The notes beneath the pieces are model-generated. The model was not told the origin of the DNA and did not search any database. It worked only from the letters and a program-made list of their open reading frames with translations. Position numbers and translations under genes: made by a program. A stretch of 64,000 nucleotides of DNA from Liquidambar formosana (lineage: Eukaryota; Streptophyta; Magnoliopsida; Saxifragales; Altingiaceae). The DNA is taken from NCBI GenBank assembly GCA_039720395.1, contig CM077823.1:6190909-6254908 (forward strand), read 5' to 3'. This document shows positions 11,243-21,984 of the stretch, piece by piece. Each line of letters starts with the position of its first letter. Position 1 is the stretch's first letter.

Positions 11243-13971
11243 CAATCCAAGATCCCGAATAGGAATTCTAAACCAAACTCCTTTTTGAAGCTGTCATATT
11301 GGGATCCGCATAAATTGATGATTTAAGTGATTCCAATTCGACGACTAGCTTGAAATAGAAGTCCGGATTGGAATTTTGTCAGGATCCTAGCCTTGGACTG
11401 GAAGGGAAGTGTATATATATATAGTCCTTAAAAAAATTAAAATCAAAATTAAAAGAGGAAAATAAGAGATCGAGGAGATACAGGTTAAGTAAGTGTGGGT
11501 TATAGTTTGATCATATTTTGATGCACATTGTTGTAGAAAATTTTGGGATTTCAGAATTTTATTTTATTTTTAGTCAATCTTGGAGCACAAATACCAAATA
11601 TTAATTAAGTTAACAAAATATAACACAAGATACAAATCCAGTATGCACAAATAATAGTATTAGAAGATTGTAAATATAATAGACAAACAAAACAAACAGC
11701 AGCACTTGTTAGTTGTTAGTGACTTTGTACAAAAAATGCCAGCTCTTTTCCTTGAGAATATTCAAATATCTCTTGTATTTACTACTGGAAAAAAAAAAGT
11801 AATAACTAAAAATTTAAAAATAATAATACTCTTTCCATCCCACAAAGATAGATCTCTTTGAAAAAAGACAGTAGATTAAAAAAAGGAAAGAATGCATTGA
11901 TTTGTTATCTACTCAACTTTTCTTTCCAAAAGTACCAATATTCTTCCATTAATACATTGGTTGTATTTAAAGTAATTAATCTTAGAGTACTAAAGAATAG
12001 AATGAGAAAGTTAGGAGGATTTATAGTTTGACTTTTCAAAGTGATAAACATTTTGGGATAGTCAAAAAATAAAAATAAAATAAAAATAAAAATAAAATTT
12101 CTGTCTCTATAGGACAAAGAGGGTGATTAAAAAAATGTCTCCTGCATGTATTCTAATTGCAGGGGGTCGTTGGCACAAAATTTATACGTGGAGAGTTTAT
12201 ACTTAACATCGGCAACATTTATTGCAGCTATGACTAACCTCGTTCCTGCCATTACTCTTCTCTTAGCCATCTCCTTCGGGTATTAATTTCTCATCTTTAA
12301 TTTGTGAGTGTCTCATCTACTCCCTCTTATCCCATTTTATTTGCTCATTTTCATTAGACACACATATTAAATTTCATTTCCATGTCACCTATTTTATTTA
12401 AACTTTTTAAGTTTCCCCACCCTTAAAAAAATGATCAATTTCCTAAGAGAAAAGTAAGCGAGTATTTTAGCAAAATAACAAATCTTTTTTCTTTGACTTT
12501 TGAAAGTGATCAAATATTTTGAGACATACAAAAAAAGAAATATGAGCAAATAAAATGAAACAGAGAGACTATAAAATACCGTGTTTCTTTAATTGTAAGG
12601 GGAATTACTAATGGATCTGGCTCTAAGTAAATAATTACATATCAATACAAATGATTATTAACTTTATAGTAAATGACTACTAACTTAACAAAGAATGGTT
12701 TATTAACCATAATTATTTACCTGTGGCCAGGACAATCTGTAATTCCCCCATGTTTGTATCCTTTTAACATCAAATGTAGTTCATTGATATGGTTTTCTAC
12801 AAGCTTGGATTATCTGCTTGTAATTGGGTGTGTTTGGATTTTTATAATTGTTTTAAAATTATTGGAAGTTCTTCTATACTGATGTGTCACAATTTTAAAA
12901 CTCTAAATACACACCCAAATAGAAGCAGAGGATCTAAACTCGTTTTCTACACTCACCAGTCATGATTAACCGTCTGATTATATCAGGATGGAGAGGCTGA
13001 GATTTGGAACCCTAGCAGGCAAAGCAAAGGTGTTGGGGACATTAATGGGCATAGGTGGCGCAATGATCCTCACGTTCTACAAAGGAGTAGAGATTGACAT
13101 CTGGTCAACACATATTGACCTTTTGCACAATGGTCAGCTTAGCGGTAGCCACGTGACATCACCACATAATCTGTTGGGCTCATTATTGGCCCTTGCCAAT
13201 TGCTTGTCTTATGCTCTGTGGTTGATAGTTCAGGTGATTTTCCAACCAATTTTTAATAATTTTCCACAATTTCCCTCCAGTATTCCAGGCACTATTTTCT
13301 TGTCAACAAATTACTTTAAAAAATAAAAAATAAAAAATTTTGCTTATATAATTTGAAATAAGAAAACGACACTTTTAAAATGAATATTTGGTAAAAATGA
13401 TATATATATATAGGGATATTTTACATAGGTTTTTAATAACATTTTTATTTTATATGAGTAATATTTCTTTATTTTTTTATTTATTTTTATTTTTTTGGAT
13501 ACAAACCCCACACATAAACCCAACCTCATAGAATTGTTCCCTATCCTTTTGTTTTTTTCTTAAGATGGAGTTGAGATTTGAACCTCAACTACTTCATTAC
13601 AAGATACAGATAGATATTACCCCCCCAAAAAAATAAAGAAGAAGAAGAAGAAGAAGAAGAAGAAGAAGAACTTGGGAGTAAATAAAAAATCAAGAATCAA
13701 GCAAAATGAGAATATATGTCGAATATGTCATCCTCACCCTGTTTTTGTGACAAAGAGACGATATATATTAGGGTGAATTACAGATAGGTCCGGTTAGGGG
13801 CAAAACAATTACACTTCATTACAAATTATTAGTCATTCTTAGTTAAGTTAGTAGCCATTTACTAGTAAATTATAATAATTTGTATTGAACTGTAATTGTT
13901 TACCCATAGCCAGACCTATCTGTAATTCCCCCTATATTATTTAAAACCAAAGAGAGATATGGACCATGTCA

Positions 13972-14002
<31 letters not shown>

Positions 14003-15442
14003 AATAGGTTTTTATTTTATCTTAGTAAATTAATTTATGATTTATGAATTTTTTTTTTTTTTGGAGGGCAGGCTAAGATGAGTGCCACATACCCATGCTA
14101 TCTCTCAAGCACAGCTCTAATGAATGTGATGGGATCAATTCAGGCAGTTGTGTTTGCCCTGTGCACTGAGAGGGATTGGAGTCAATGGAAATTGGGGTGG
14201 AATATCAGGCTTCTCACAGTGGCTTATTCCGTATGTTATCAATATACTATGTTTTGATTGGCAGCATAAGTGTATATATGCTTAATTATGATTGGTTGTT
14301 GGTTGATTTTTGTGGTACGGTTGTAGGGAATTGTACCTTCTGGAGTGATGGTGGTCCTCATTGCATGGTGTGTACGCTTGAAGGGCCCACTATATGTATC
14401 TATCTTCAACCCTGTGATGGTCATACTCGTGGCAATTGCCGGATCCTTGACCCTCGATGAGAAGCTTCACCTGGGAAGGTATCTCCTCTCTACTACTATG
14501 TACACTGCTCTTTTGATTAAGACTGAGATTATTTTCTTACTTAATTAAGACATGATGATTATAAACAATCAAGATATAATTATGATCGCTGTGCTTTTGA
14601 TTTTTCTATTCTTTTTTTTCTTCTTCTTGATTTTCTTATTTTATTTAATTAGGACCAAACAATCAATGTTAGTCAATGTTATATTCAATCCCTCTGGCCT
14701 GTTTGGAAATTTTAAAAACTAAATTGGACTGGGTTTGGTTCAAAAATTGTTAACTGGTTTTTAAATAAACCAAGTTATAGTTGGTTTGAAAAAAAACTGT
14801 GTTTATACCTTGTTTTCAGAATAAAACTGAATTGGTTAATAGGAAAAAAAGATTTATCAAACAGTGCAAAATCAAAACTTGCTAGACTTATCATCAATTG
14901 GTCAGGTTTTTAGGTTTTCCAAACAGCTCCTCTGTCCCACAAAGTAGGTCATTTTTGCTATTTTTTTTTTTTTTTTTTTTTTTTCGGGTACCAAAATGTT
15001 TGTTTTCTTTAAAATGTCAAATCATAAATTTGCTTAATTTTCTGATAATACCCTTTATTCCATCAAGAATTACTTTCACACAAACTTGAGTTGTAATAAG
15101 GAAATGCTAGTTTTGAAAGAAAAAAAAAATTAGTCAGTGCATAAATTGGTTTTTCTTAATCTATGTATATTGTCAAATTTGATTTATCTTTATGAGAAAG
15201 AAGTATATACTCTATATGTGCTTTGACTTTGTTTTGAACCTAAATTAAATTACAGTGTAGTAGGAGCAATCCTGATAATATGTGGGCTGTACTTGGTGCT
15301 GTGGGGCAAAGGCAAGGATATGAAGAGGACAACTGGACCAGTGCCATTAAAATCCTATGGACAATCTGAATCACTTGAGGACGTCATCACCTCTACATCA
15401 AATAACGACAGCAACAACCGCAATGCTCCCTCTATTTTATAA
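6201..15442 (+). CDS. WAT1-related (UMAMIT / nodulin MtN21-like EamA) transporter, 7 exons
   Basis: Exons I assign: 6201-6394, 10834-10896, 12163-12279, 12987-13233, 14072-14230, 14327-14478 and 15256-15442. All junctions are GT-AG; the sum is 1,119 nt, or 372 residues. The product is a membrane protein of the drug/metabolite transporter superfamily with two EamA repeats (about residues 10-150 and 187-328), expected to form ten membrane segments. Family landmarks are LKPVMIMMMVEAGFAGMNIF near the N-terminus, GGSLAQNLYVESLYLTSATF at the exon 2-3 join, FYKGVEI, and PLYVSIFNPVMVILVAIAGS in exon 6. Relatives export amino acids or auxin across plasma or vacuolar membranes; the substrate here cannot be told. 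It resembles the At1g25270/At1g68170 type by memory only. The start is the first ATG opening the conserved N-terminus. Introns are full of transposons, intron 1 being about 4.4 kb. The last codons lie in a MITE-like sequence. Confidence 0.9.
6409..6444. repeat. (CT)n microsatellite at 5' end of WAT1 intron 1
   Basis: An uninterrupted CT run sits between the exon 1 donor and the hAT insertion. Confidence 0.9.
7130..8803. repeat. Large inverted repeat flanking a Helitron
   Basis: A segment with ATAATGTTATTAGGCATAAT, TATCTTATGTTGTTTTGTGC and ATCACGTGGGTGACTCTAGT occurs as a direct pair on the left (about 7150-7320 and 7345-7433). It occurs again as a reverse-complement pair on the right (about 8427-8620 and 8625-8803). 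The arms meet the Helitron-like insert as GATTCTAGTTAA and TTAACTAGAATC. Confidence 0.75.
7434..8426 (+). mobile_element. Helitron, 993 bp, at the centre of the inverted repeat
   Basis: It starts with TCTATAACGGAGG after an A. It ends with hairpin CCGTGC-AAC-GCACGG, then GTTATAAACTAG, where CTAG fits the CTRR terminus, followed by T. The 3' end is very characteristic of plant Helitrons; the 5' end rests mainly on position. It contains two related copies of a roughly 170-bp segment (about 7500-7830) with inverted TTACTTTTTAGTG motifs. No Rep/helicase gene is present, so it is non-autonomous. Confidence 0.6.
8640..10283. repeat. Imperfect tandem duplication within nested hAT
   Basis: Unit A (about 8640-9305) and unit B (about 9306-10283) share the same order of motifs: ACATAAGATATTTTATAATT, GGGGATTAAATTTT, TTATTGACCAATGAT, CATGCTTGTTAGT, ATGAGGAGAG and GAGCCGGCAG. 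Unit B is longer because of extra AT-rich DNA including a (TA)n run at about 9490-9522. Confidence 0.75.
11829..12125. mobile_element. Stowaway-like MITE in WAT1 intron 2
   Basis: The left end TA-CTCTTTCCATCCCACAAAG pairs with the right end read in reverse, CACCCTCTTTGTCC. The interior shares TTCTTTCCAAAAGTACC and TTTGACTTTTCAAAGTG with the copy at 15426-15695. The right TA dinucleotide is not clear, so the exact end is approximate. Confidence 0.55.
12320..12569. mobile_element. Stowaway-like MITE in WAT1 intron 3
   Basis: The left end CTCCCTCTTATCCCATTTTA and the right end in reverse, GTCTCTCTGTTTCATTTTAT, form an imperfect inverted repeat that continues through TTTGCTCAT. TA dinucleotides flank both ends (12318-12319 and 12570-12571), as expected for Tc1/mariner-type MITEs. 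Confidence 0.7.
12599..12749. mobile_element. Small TIR element (GGGGAATTAC family) in intron 3
   Basis: The ends GGGGAATTACTAATGG and, in reverse, GGGGGAATTACAGATTG are inverted repeats, with an inner pair of TAAATAATTAC motifs. A second member lies at 13771-13932. The superfamily is not clear because no confident duplication flanks this copy. Confidence 0.55.
12824..12918. mobile_element. Short foldback element in intron 3
   Basis: TTGGGTGTGTTTGGATTTTT at the left and, in reverse, TTGGGTGTGTATTTAGAGTT at the right, followed by TTTAAAATT on both arms, make a roughly 95-bp MITE-like foldback. Confidence 0.5.
13771..13932. mobile_element. Second GGGGAATTAC-family element, intron 4
   Basis: The ends GGGTGAATTACAGATAGG and, in reverse, GGGGGAATTACAGATAGG are strongly inverted, continuing through TCYGGCTATGGGTAAACAAT-like sequence. 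The flanking TATATTA (left) and TATATTA (right) may be the target duplication, although the local DNA is TA-rich. A (GAA)n run at about 13638-13670 lies upstream. Confidence 0.6.
14931..15120. mobile_element. Degraded Stowaway-like MITE in intron 6
   Basis: CTCCTCTGTCCCACAAAGTA resembles the left ends of the copies in intron 2 and at the 3' end. It is followed by a poly-T run and TTTAAAATGTCAAATCATAAA. The right end is not definable. Confidence 0.4.
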
Positions 15443-15695
15443 AGATAGGTCGAGTTGATAAAACACGTAATTTAAGAAAAATCATCATTATTTTGACTTT
15501 TCATTTATTAAACTCTTTCTTTCCAAAAATACCTTATCTTACATGGTATTGGGTTTTGTGTTGAGAATAATCATTGAAATAATAAAAGGTAATATAGAAA
15601 AATTAAAAAAATTGTTCTTTGACTTTTCAAAATGGATAAATACTTTAGGACACAAAAAGTAGCAAAAATGGTTTATCTTTGTGAGATGGGAGAAG
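15426..15695. mobile_element. Stowaway-like MITE overlapping the WAT1 stop codon
   Basis: The left end CTCCCTCTATTTTATAAAGA and the right end in reverse, CTTCTCCCATCTCACAAAGA, are imperfect inverted repeats. The interior shares TCTTTCCAAAAATACC and TTTGACTTTTCAAAATG with the intron 2 copy. TA follows the right end; the left flank is TG, a one-base mismatch to the expected TA. The last four codons (Pro-Ser-Ile-Leu) and the TAA of the transporter fall inside it. Confidence 0.6.
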
Positions 15696-15850
15696 TAATA
15701 AAAATAGTAATAGTAATGACAACATGACATGTATTACTGCCAATAGCCTTCAAACTGTGGATGAGGAGATCTAGCCTTCCAACTGTGGGTGAGGATGCTT
15801 TGGAAGGAGACTCATTAGAAATAGAAGAAATTGTATGAAAATATGAGTAG

Positions 15851-16952
15851 ATGCAGGGATGGAGTCAAGAATTTCTTTTAGGGGAGGTGAACTTTAGTTT
15901 ATTGTTAGAACTTATCCTTACTCTAAAAATTGAAGAAACTTTAGTTAAAATTTTTTCTTTTATCTTATGATTTGAAGGGGGAAAAAATATTACAAAAATT
16001 TATAATTCATTGATAAATTATATTTCAATAGGAGACATCAAAGTGAGATTTAGGTATTTTTAATGAAATGAAAGATTGTGGAGATTGAGATTTTTATAAG
16101 AAGGAAAAAATTAAAAATAAGAGGGGGTGAGAAAAAAAGAAAAAGGAAAAAAAAAGAAGTTAACAGAATTGAGGTGAGGCAAATCTAAAATTTCAAAAAA
16201 CAAAGTATAAAAATTTTATTTTAGAAAATCAGGGGAGGCAGCAAGCCACCCTCAAGGGGCTTGGCTCCGTGACCTCTGTCTAGGGATGGCAATTTCGCCC
16301 CGATCCATAGGGTCCCGACTCGATCCATACCCGAATGGGCGGGTATTTTTTATTTTTTTCAGGTATCGGGTCGGGTATGGGTATAAATTTTTAAAAAATT
16401 TCGGGTACGGGTTGGGTATGGACCCCAACAAGAAAAAACCCGAAGACCCGACCCGACCCGACCCGCTATATTTACAAAATATATATATTTTTTACAATAA
16501 AATATAAATACCTACTTAAACCTATCTTGATATAGGCTTATGAAGTCCATTCGAAAGCTCATTATGTATTTTTATTGTTTTTTAATCTTTATGTTTGTGT
16601 ATAATATTTGTGTGATCATATTAGGTATGATTTTATTTGAACAAGATCATATTAATTAGGTGCTAAAAACATTTATAAGCTTGGTATATAATTATATGAA
16701 TAAAATGTAATAGGTGTAAGTAACAAAAAAAATGGAATTTGGGGGAAAAAAAATCCTCACAACAGGGCGGTCGGGTATGGGCGGGTCGGGCATGGGTAGT
16801 CCAATAAAACAGTGGATCGGGGATGGAGGTTAATTGTTCATACCCATCGGGTATCGGGTCGGGCATGGGTATAAGAAATTAAAGGTCGGGTCGGGTATGG
16901 GGTAGTGCCGACCCACATCCGACCCGACCCATTGCCATCCCTACCTCTGTCC
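15851..16952. mobile_element. Outer hAT-like element
   Basis: Flanked by the perfect 8-bp duplication ATGAGTAG (15843-15850 and 16953-16960). The ends contain CAGGGATGGAGTCAAGAA at the left and, in reverse, CAGAGGTCACGGAGCCAAG at the right; these are inverted with small gaps. It is non-coding and interrupted near its right end by the element at 16281-16943. Confidence 0.65.
16281..16943. mobile_element. Inner hAT-like element (TAGGGATGGCAAT family), 663 bp
   Basis: The termini are TAGGGATGGCAATTTCGC and, in reverse, TAGGGATGGCAATGGGTCGG. The 8-bp duplication CCTCTGTC is perfect (16273-16280 and 16944-16951). Both ends are rich in GGGTCGGGTATGGG-type repeats and their complements. The short ORFs inside are translations of these repeats. 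Confidence 0.85.
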
Positions 16953-16960
16953 ATGAGTAG

Positions 16961-17475
16961 AGGTTGAAAATAAAAATAGTAGCATTATAATAATGTGAGC
17001 TAGCGCGTACATCAATGCAATTTTTAAATTTTTTTACAATCGATATCAACAAATGTTTATCAATGCCATAAACTTGAACCCGAGAGTATTCACTCAACAA
17101 GTGAGAGAATGTCATTCATGCTATTGACAATCTTTAAGATTGAATTAGAATTAGTGTGATTTGATTAGTGGTACAGAATATTTAAAATTATTTGATTAAG
17201 CCTAAGTTACCTCATTTCCATATTTAGATTGTGTCTAGATTTCTATTTAACTAAGGGTATTTTGTAATCAATCGTGATTTTATGAATGAAATTCACTATT
17301 TTTATATGATACTAGAGCAGTTTTATTGAATATATGTATATTTCAAGTTCTAAGTAAGCACTGTCTGGTGGGCTGGGCCAGGTTGTCCAAATTATCATTT
17401 ATGGGCCTTGATGATTACGTCGTGTGGGCTGCCTAGACCATGCTGGTCCATGCCTACACCTATTCTTCCTAATTT
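16961..17475. other. Intergenic, no recognised feature
   Basis: AT-rich sequence between the hAT nest and the first MULE. Nothing gene-like was seen. Confidence 0.4.
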
Positions 17476-18375
17476 GGGAACCGTTATTGCAACCCCAAAA
17501 AGGGATAAGCCACCCCCACCTGATATCCCCGCCCTCCAAATATATATACCCACCCCTTTAAAAGACTAAAACACCCTTCTTCTAAATAACCCTAACCCTC
17601 ACCCACCCCTTCACCCACCCCACTCCCCCCGCCCCACACGAGACGGCGATGGGAGGTTTTTCCTCTTCTCTCTCCTTTTCTTCTTTCTTCTTCTTTTTTT
17701 TTCTTTCCTTCCTTTGCTGGTCAGATCTGTGGGGGGAGCTTTTTTTTTCAAAACCTCCATTTTTTCCGGTTTTGGGGGGGGGGGGGTGCCAGCGACGAGA
17801 GGTTCTTCTTCTTCTCCTCTTCTTTCTTTCTTTCTTTCTTTTTTTCTTGTTTTTTTTTTTTCCTTTGCTGTTGGTTAGATCCGTGTGTTTCCGACAAGGG
17901 CGGCCTTTTTTTTTTAAAACCTCCATTTTTTCCAATGGGGTAGGGGTGCTGGCGACGGGAGGTTCTTCCTCTTCTCCTCTTCTTTTTTTCTCTTTTTTCC
18001 TTTACTGCTGGTCAGATCTGTGTGTTTCTGGTAAGGGAGGTTTTTTTTCAAAACCTCCATTTTTTCCTGGTGGGGTGGGGTGCCCGCGACGAAGAGGGAA
18101 GAGAAAGAAAAGGAAAGAAAAAAAAGAGGGCTGCCGGGAGGGAAGAGGAAAAAAAAAAGAAGAAGAAAAAGAAGAGAAGAAGAAGCTGTCAACGGAAGGG
18201 GGGGCTACCCTCGCTGTCGCCAGTGGGCTGGTCATATCTGTGTTTTCCGGCAAGGGTCTGTGTTTTCCAACAAGGGGTACTTAAGCCTTTTTTAGTAATT
18301 TTGTATAATAATTTTTTTAATTATAAAATTAGAGGGGGCAACTTATCCCTTTGGGGGGTTGCAATAGCCGTTCCC
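17476..18375. mobile_element. Non-autonomous MULE, 900 bp
   Basis: The terminal repeats are GGGAACCGTTATTGCAACCC at the left and, in reverse, GGGAACGGCTATTGCAACCC at the right, extending through AAAGGGATAAG. The 9-bp duplication TCCTAATTT is perfect (17467-17475 and 18376-18384), the Mutator-type length. The interior is polypyrimidine- and polypurine-rich with internal repeats. The 211-codon ORF here is low-complexity and not a protein gene. Confidence 0.85.
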
Positions 18376-18960
18376 TCCTAATTTATGATTAATGGGCCCT
18401 AAACTACTAAAAAGGTGCTTCTATTGGCAATGAGGGCGGCTGTTGTAACCCCCCCAAAGCTATCTATTGCCCCCTCTAATTTCCCCACCCCTAAATTTAC
18501 ATACCCACCCCTCTCAAAGACTAAAATACCCTTCATTTTAAATAACCCCTAACCCTTCTCACTCACCCCTCTCAACCACCCCACTCCCCTACACAATAGC
18601 CCCGATTTGAAAGGGCGACGGCGACGACGAGGAAGGGCGACAGTGACGGTGACGGTGACGGTGACGGCGAGCACGAGCATCCCTTCTTCCTCTTTTCTCT
18701 TCTTCTCCCTTTTTTTTCCCCCCTCTACTGGTCAGATCTGTGTGTTTTCTAGCAAAAGAGGTTTTTTTTTTCAAAACCTCCATTTTTTTTGGCAAATTTG
18801 GTTCTTCTTCTTCTTTCTTCTTCTCCTTTTCTTTCTTCTTATTTTATTTTATTTTATTATTTTTATTATTATTATTTTTTTTTTCCTCTACTGGTCAAAT
18901 TAATCTATGTGTTTTCCAGCAAGGGAGGTTTTTTTTTCAAAAACCTCCATTTTTTCTGGC
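17710..18960. repeat. Shared internal repeats of the two MULEs
   Basis: A unit of roughly 50-60 bases, GTCAGATCTGTGTGTTT then GCAAGGGAGG, a T run and CAAAACCTCCATTTTTTCC, recurs at about 17720, 17875, 18010, 18730 and 18890, with a partial copy at about 18228. AGGTTTT and AAAACCT form a small hairpin. Copies occur in both MULEs, suggesting a shared captured segment that later duplicated. Confidence 0.7.
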
Positions 18961-19278
18961 GACGGGAGGGAAGAGAAAGAAAAGGAAAGAAAAAAACAGA
19001 AGGCTGCTGACGGGAGGGAAGAGGAGAAGAGGAGAAGAAAAAAAAAATGGAAAAAGAAGAGAGGAAGAGGGAGGGAGGGCTGTCGACGGGAGGGAGTATC
19101 GACGTCGCCGGTGGGGTAGGGTGCCTGAGAGAGTTGCCAGACTTGTAGGAGAAGGGTGCGGGAGAGGGGATGGGTGGGGGTACTTAAGCTCTTTTTGGTA
19201 ATTTTGTGTAATAATTTTTCTAATTAAAAAATATGGGGGGGCAATTGATAAGTTTGGAGGGTTGCAATAGCCGTTCCC
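18432..19278. mobile_element. Second non-autonomous MULE of the same family, 847 bp
   Basis: The ends GAGGGCGGCTGTTGTAACCC and, in reverse, GGGAACGGCTATTGCAACCC match those of the first MULE. Flanks ATTGGCAAT (18423-18431) and ATTAGCAAT (19279-19287) agree at 8 of 9 bases. It starts 48 bases after the first copy's target duplication. Confidence 0.8.
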
Positions 19279-19287
19279 ATTAGCAAT

Positions 19288-19918
19288 AGGGTTGCAACTT
19301 AGGCGAGTTAGGCAGGTTGAGAGGTCATTCCAAGCTCAACTCTAAGTATAAAACTCTCAACCCAATCCCAACCCAACCAAACCAGTTCTTCGAGTTGAAG
19401 TTCCTATCCCATGCTCAACCCGTGCTCAGGTTGAGCGAACTCGAGTTGGGCATGGGTTGAATAGGGTTAGGTCGGGTTGAACAGGTTTAGGCCAGGTTAA
19501 ACAAGTTAGCTTGTTTGTTTTCTTTTAGGGGATAAAAAATCTTCTTTAAAAAAGAAAAAAAAAGAAAAAAAAGAAACCATTTGAATAAAAATGCATTATT
19601 GCATATGTACACAAATCTCAATTATCCTAATTCTATTGATTAACATAAAATTCATGCCAATTTGAAAAATAGATTTTTTCGCCCAAAAAAAAAAAATGAA
19701 GATGAAAGAATCAAAGTAATTTAAAGAATTCAAAATATTAACATGTATATAATTAAGTACATAAGCAACTATGTTAAAAGACATTATTCAATATATTTTA
19801 AAAATTATATATTATATAGGTTGGGTTCGGGTTAGATTTGGGTTGTCCAATCCCTCTTCCCAAGCCCAACCCAAATTAAAAGATATTCCAACCCAATCCT
19901 AACCCAAATTGTAGCCTG
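19288..19918. mobile_element. hAT-like remnant with GGTTGGG repeats
   Basis: GGTTGCAACTTAGGCGAGTT at the left pairs imperfectly with the reverse of the right end, GGCTACAATTTGGGTTAGG. Both sides carry GGGTTGGG-type repeats, like the element at 16281 in style. No duplication could be fixed. Confidence 0.35.
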
Positions 19919-20823
19919 CAATGATCAAGTACAAAATATTATTTTGAATGATTTTATAAAAGAAAGTTTTTTAAAAATTTATTATGTTAATAAACTTTTT
20001 GATCATTTATAAAACAAATACGGTGAAATTGTAAATGACCACCACCCCCAAAATAGAATCCTCAGACAAGATGATGCCACTCCCTCCGCTAGCCTGCTTT
20101 TGTTTAGTCGATGAATTATTTTTTACTTTTATTATTATTATTATTATTATTTTAATGTGAAGTTGGTGGAAGGAAGAATAATCAATGTGTTGAATCCTCC
20201 GACACAAAAGTATTAAGTCAATCAACCTTTTTACTATTCCAACATTATTATTATTATTATTATTCTTAGAGTCGTGCTATACAGACCGAGCACTGTATGC
20301 CGACCGTAAGCCGACTTAATACAAAAAGTAGAAACCGCCCTTAACTCCGTCAAACCCACTCTCCTTTCTTTCTCTCTCCAGAAAAACATTGCTAAAACGA
20401 GAACTGTTGACCACAAAAAGCTCGACGGAAACATACAGCATCATGGAGCTACAAAAAAAACCTAGCTAACTTTACCAAAAATTTAATTAATTTTACAAAA
20501 AAATCTAGCTAAGTTTACCAAAAATTTAGCTAAGTTTATAAAAAATTTAGCTAAGTTTACAAAACAATCTAATTAATTTTACAAAAAAGTTAAAAGATAG
20601 CCTTATTTACTTTCACAGATTTACACAAATTCACCTTTGGCACCATCACAAAGCTACAGATCGACAGTGGTAGATTGGATTGTGAAGGGGATGGCTTGCC
20701 AAACTGTGGAAGCCTCTCCTTTTTTCAGCATCGTCAACATTAGTGCCGTCTAAGCATCTCGCCGTCGTTGTGCAACTAAACCATGCTAGGTAGTTTTGCA
20801 GTTTCTCCATTTACAAAGGCAGA

Positions 20824-20860
<37 letters not shown>

Positions 20861-21975
20861 GAGATGGAGAGAGACTTGGGGCGTGCTTCTTAATTTGAGA
20901 TGCTCACCACATCAATGGAGACTGTAATGGGTTTGTGCTTCCATACCGTAAGAAGGGAAAGAGAGATGGAGAAGCAGCTCTTCACAACCGCCCATGGTTT
21001 TGGTTTGGGTAAGAGAACTTTATGTCAGTTCCCTAGTTTCAAGGCATGCTAGCTGTCAAGTGTTTTTGTTTTTTTTTTTTATTAGGTACTTTCAGTCATT
21101 TAAAAGCCTTCTTATTGTTTCATAGGCATTTCAATAAATTAAAGTTTTTCGGCTCACGGTCGTTTAACCCAATTCGTCTCAACAATCATTACTCTTATTC
21201 TTATTATGACTCCTTCTCAGCGACTCTTTTAACGATAGTGTTGCCATGTCAAGTGTCAAACTGTCGAACCAATAGAAAAAATCAATGGTTCAAATTATAA
21301 CCCCCACCCAAGAAACGTGGGAGTTCATATTAAGGATTAAAAAATTTTATTAAAAAATTAATATTTACAATGAACTAGCGTCACGACTATTGCATCAATC
21401 AGGCAAATAAATTTATGCCAATTTTTTTATTTTACCATTTTCATAAATAAAAATATATAAATGTTAAAGAATTCAATTTTTTTGTCCAAACCTAATTATT
21501 TATTTCGCGTGACAAATGAAATAATGTGATGAAATAATTGACATAACATATCACATCAACTCGCATGACTGTCATTTCAAATATTACGTCAATTGAACAG
21601 ATAAATTGGGCAATGCAACATTACACTGAAAGAAATTTAAAATGTTTAAAAAAAAATGAATCGAAAAATAGCTCTATTTTACAGGGTAGGCTTAGCTCTG
21701 GTTTCATGAGCAACAAGTGATGGGTAACGTGGGAGCTATGACAAAGTCTTGCATACCCAAGATCTGAACTTTATCATAAGTCTAAAAAATTACAGCACCG
21801 TCACGCGTGTAGAAAAAACAAGGACGGAGACGCAGCATACATAGAGCGACCACAATGAAAGCGTAGAAGAAGTCGTCAAAATGCTTGAACCAGCAAGGAA
21901 ACTCCAAGGAAACAGCACTTTCATCTTCCTTCATTAATTGCTACCCAAGCAAACACCCATCCTCCCCTTCCCTCT
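19919..21975. other. Intergenic, repeats only
   Basis: Contains (ATT)n at about 20131-20150 and 20246-20264, a (GA)n run at about 20829-20858, and one side of a possible TIR element near 20275 (GTGCTATACAGACCGAGCAC, then ATGCCGACCG). Its partner end was not found. No supportable gene. Confidence 0.4.
20453..20590. repeat. Tandem array, unit about 24-25 bp
   Basis: Five to six variants of CTAGCTAAGTTTACCAAAAA-type units (also CTAATTAATTTTACAAAAAA) follow one another. Confidence 0.7.
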
Positions 21976-21984
21976 ATTTATATG
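21976..21984 (+). promoter_or_regulatory. Candidate TATA box for the first DMP gene
   Basis: TATTTATAT lies 163 bases upstream of the ATG at 22147 within a C-rich leader. The spacing allows a 5' UTR of about 130 bases. Motif match only. Confidence 0.3.

Noticed and set aside
16281..17115. ORFs with repeated GYGLGMDP or DPIPDGYE peptides
   Set aside because: They come from the GGGTATGGG-type repeats at hAT ends.
17649..18284. 211-codon ORF and its overlapping ORFs on both strands in the MULE region
   Set aside because: The translation is runs of F, S, L, K, E and R from polypyrimidine and polypurine repeats inside a transposon with defined ends; no domain.
20453..20590. Regular short repeats that might suggest a CRISPR-like array
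   Set aside because: Units are contiguous with no unique spacers, in plant nuclear DNA; a simple tandem repeat.
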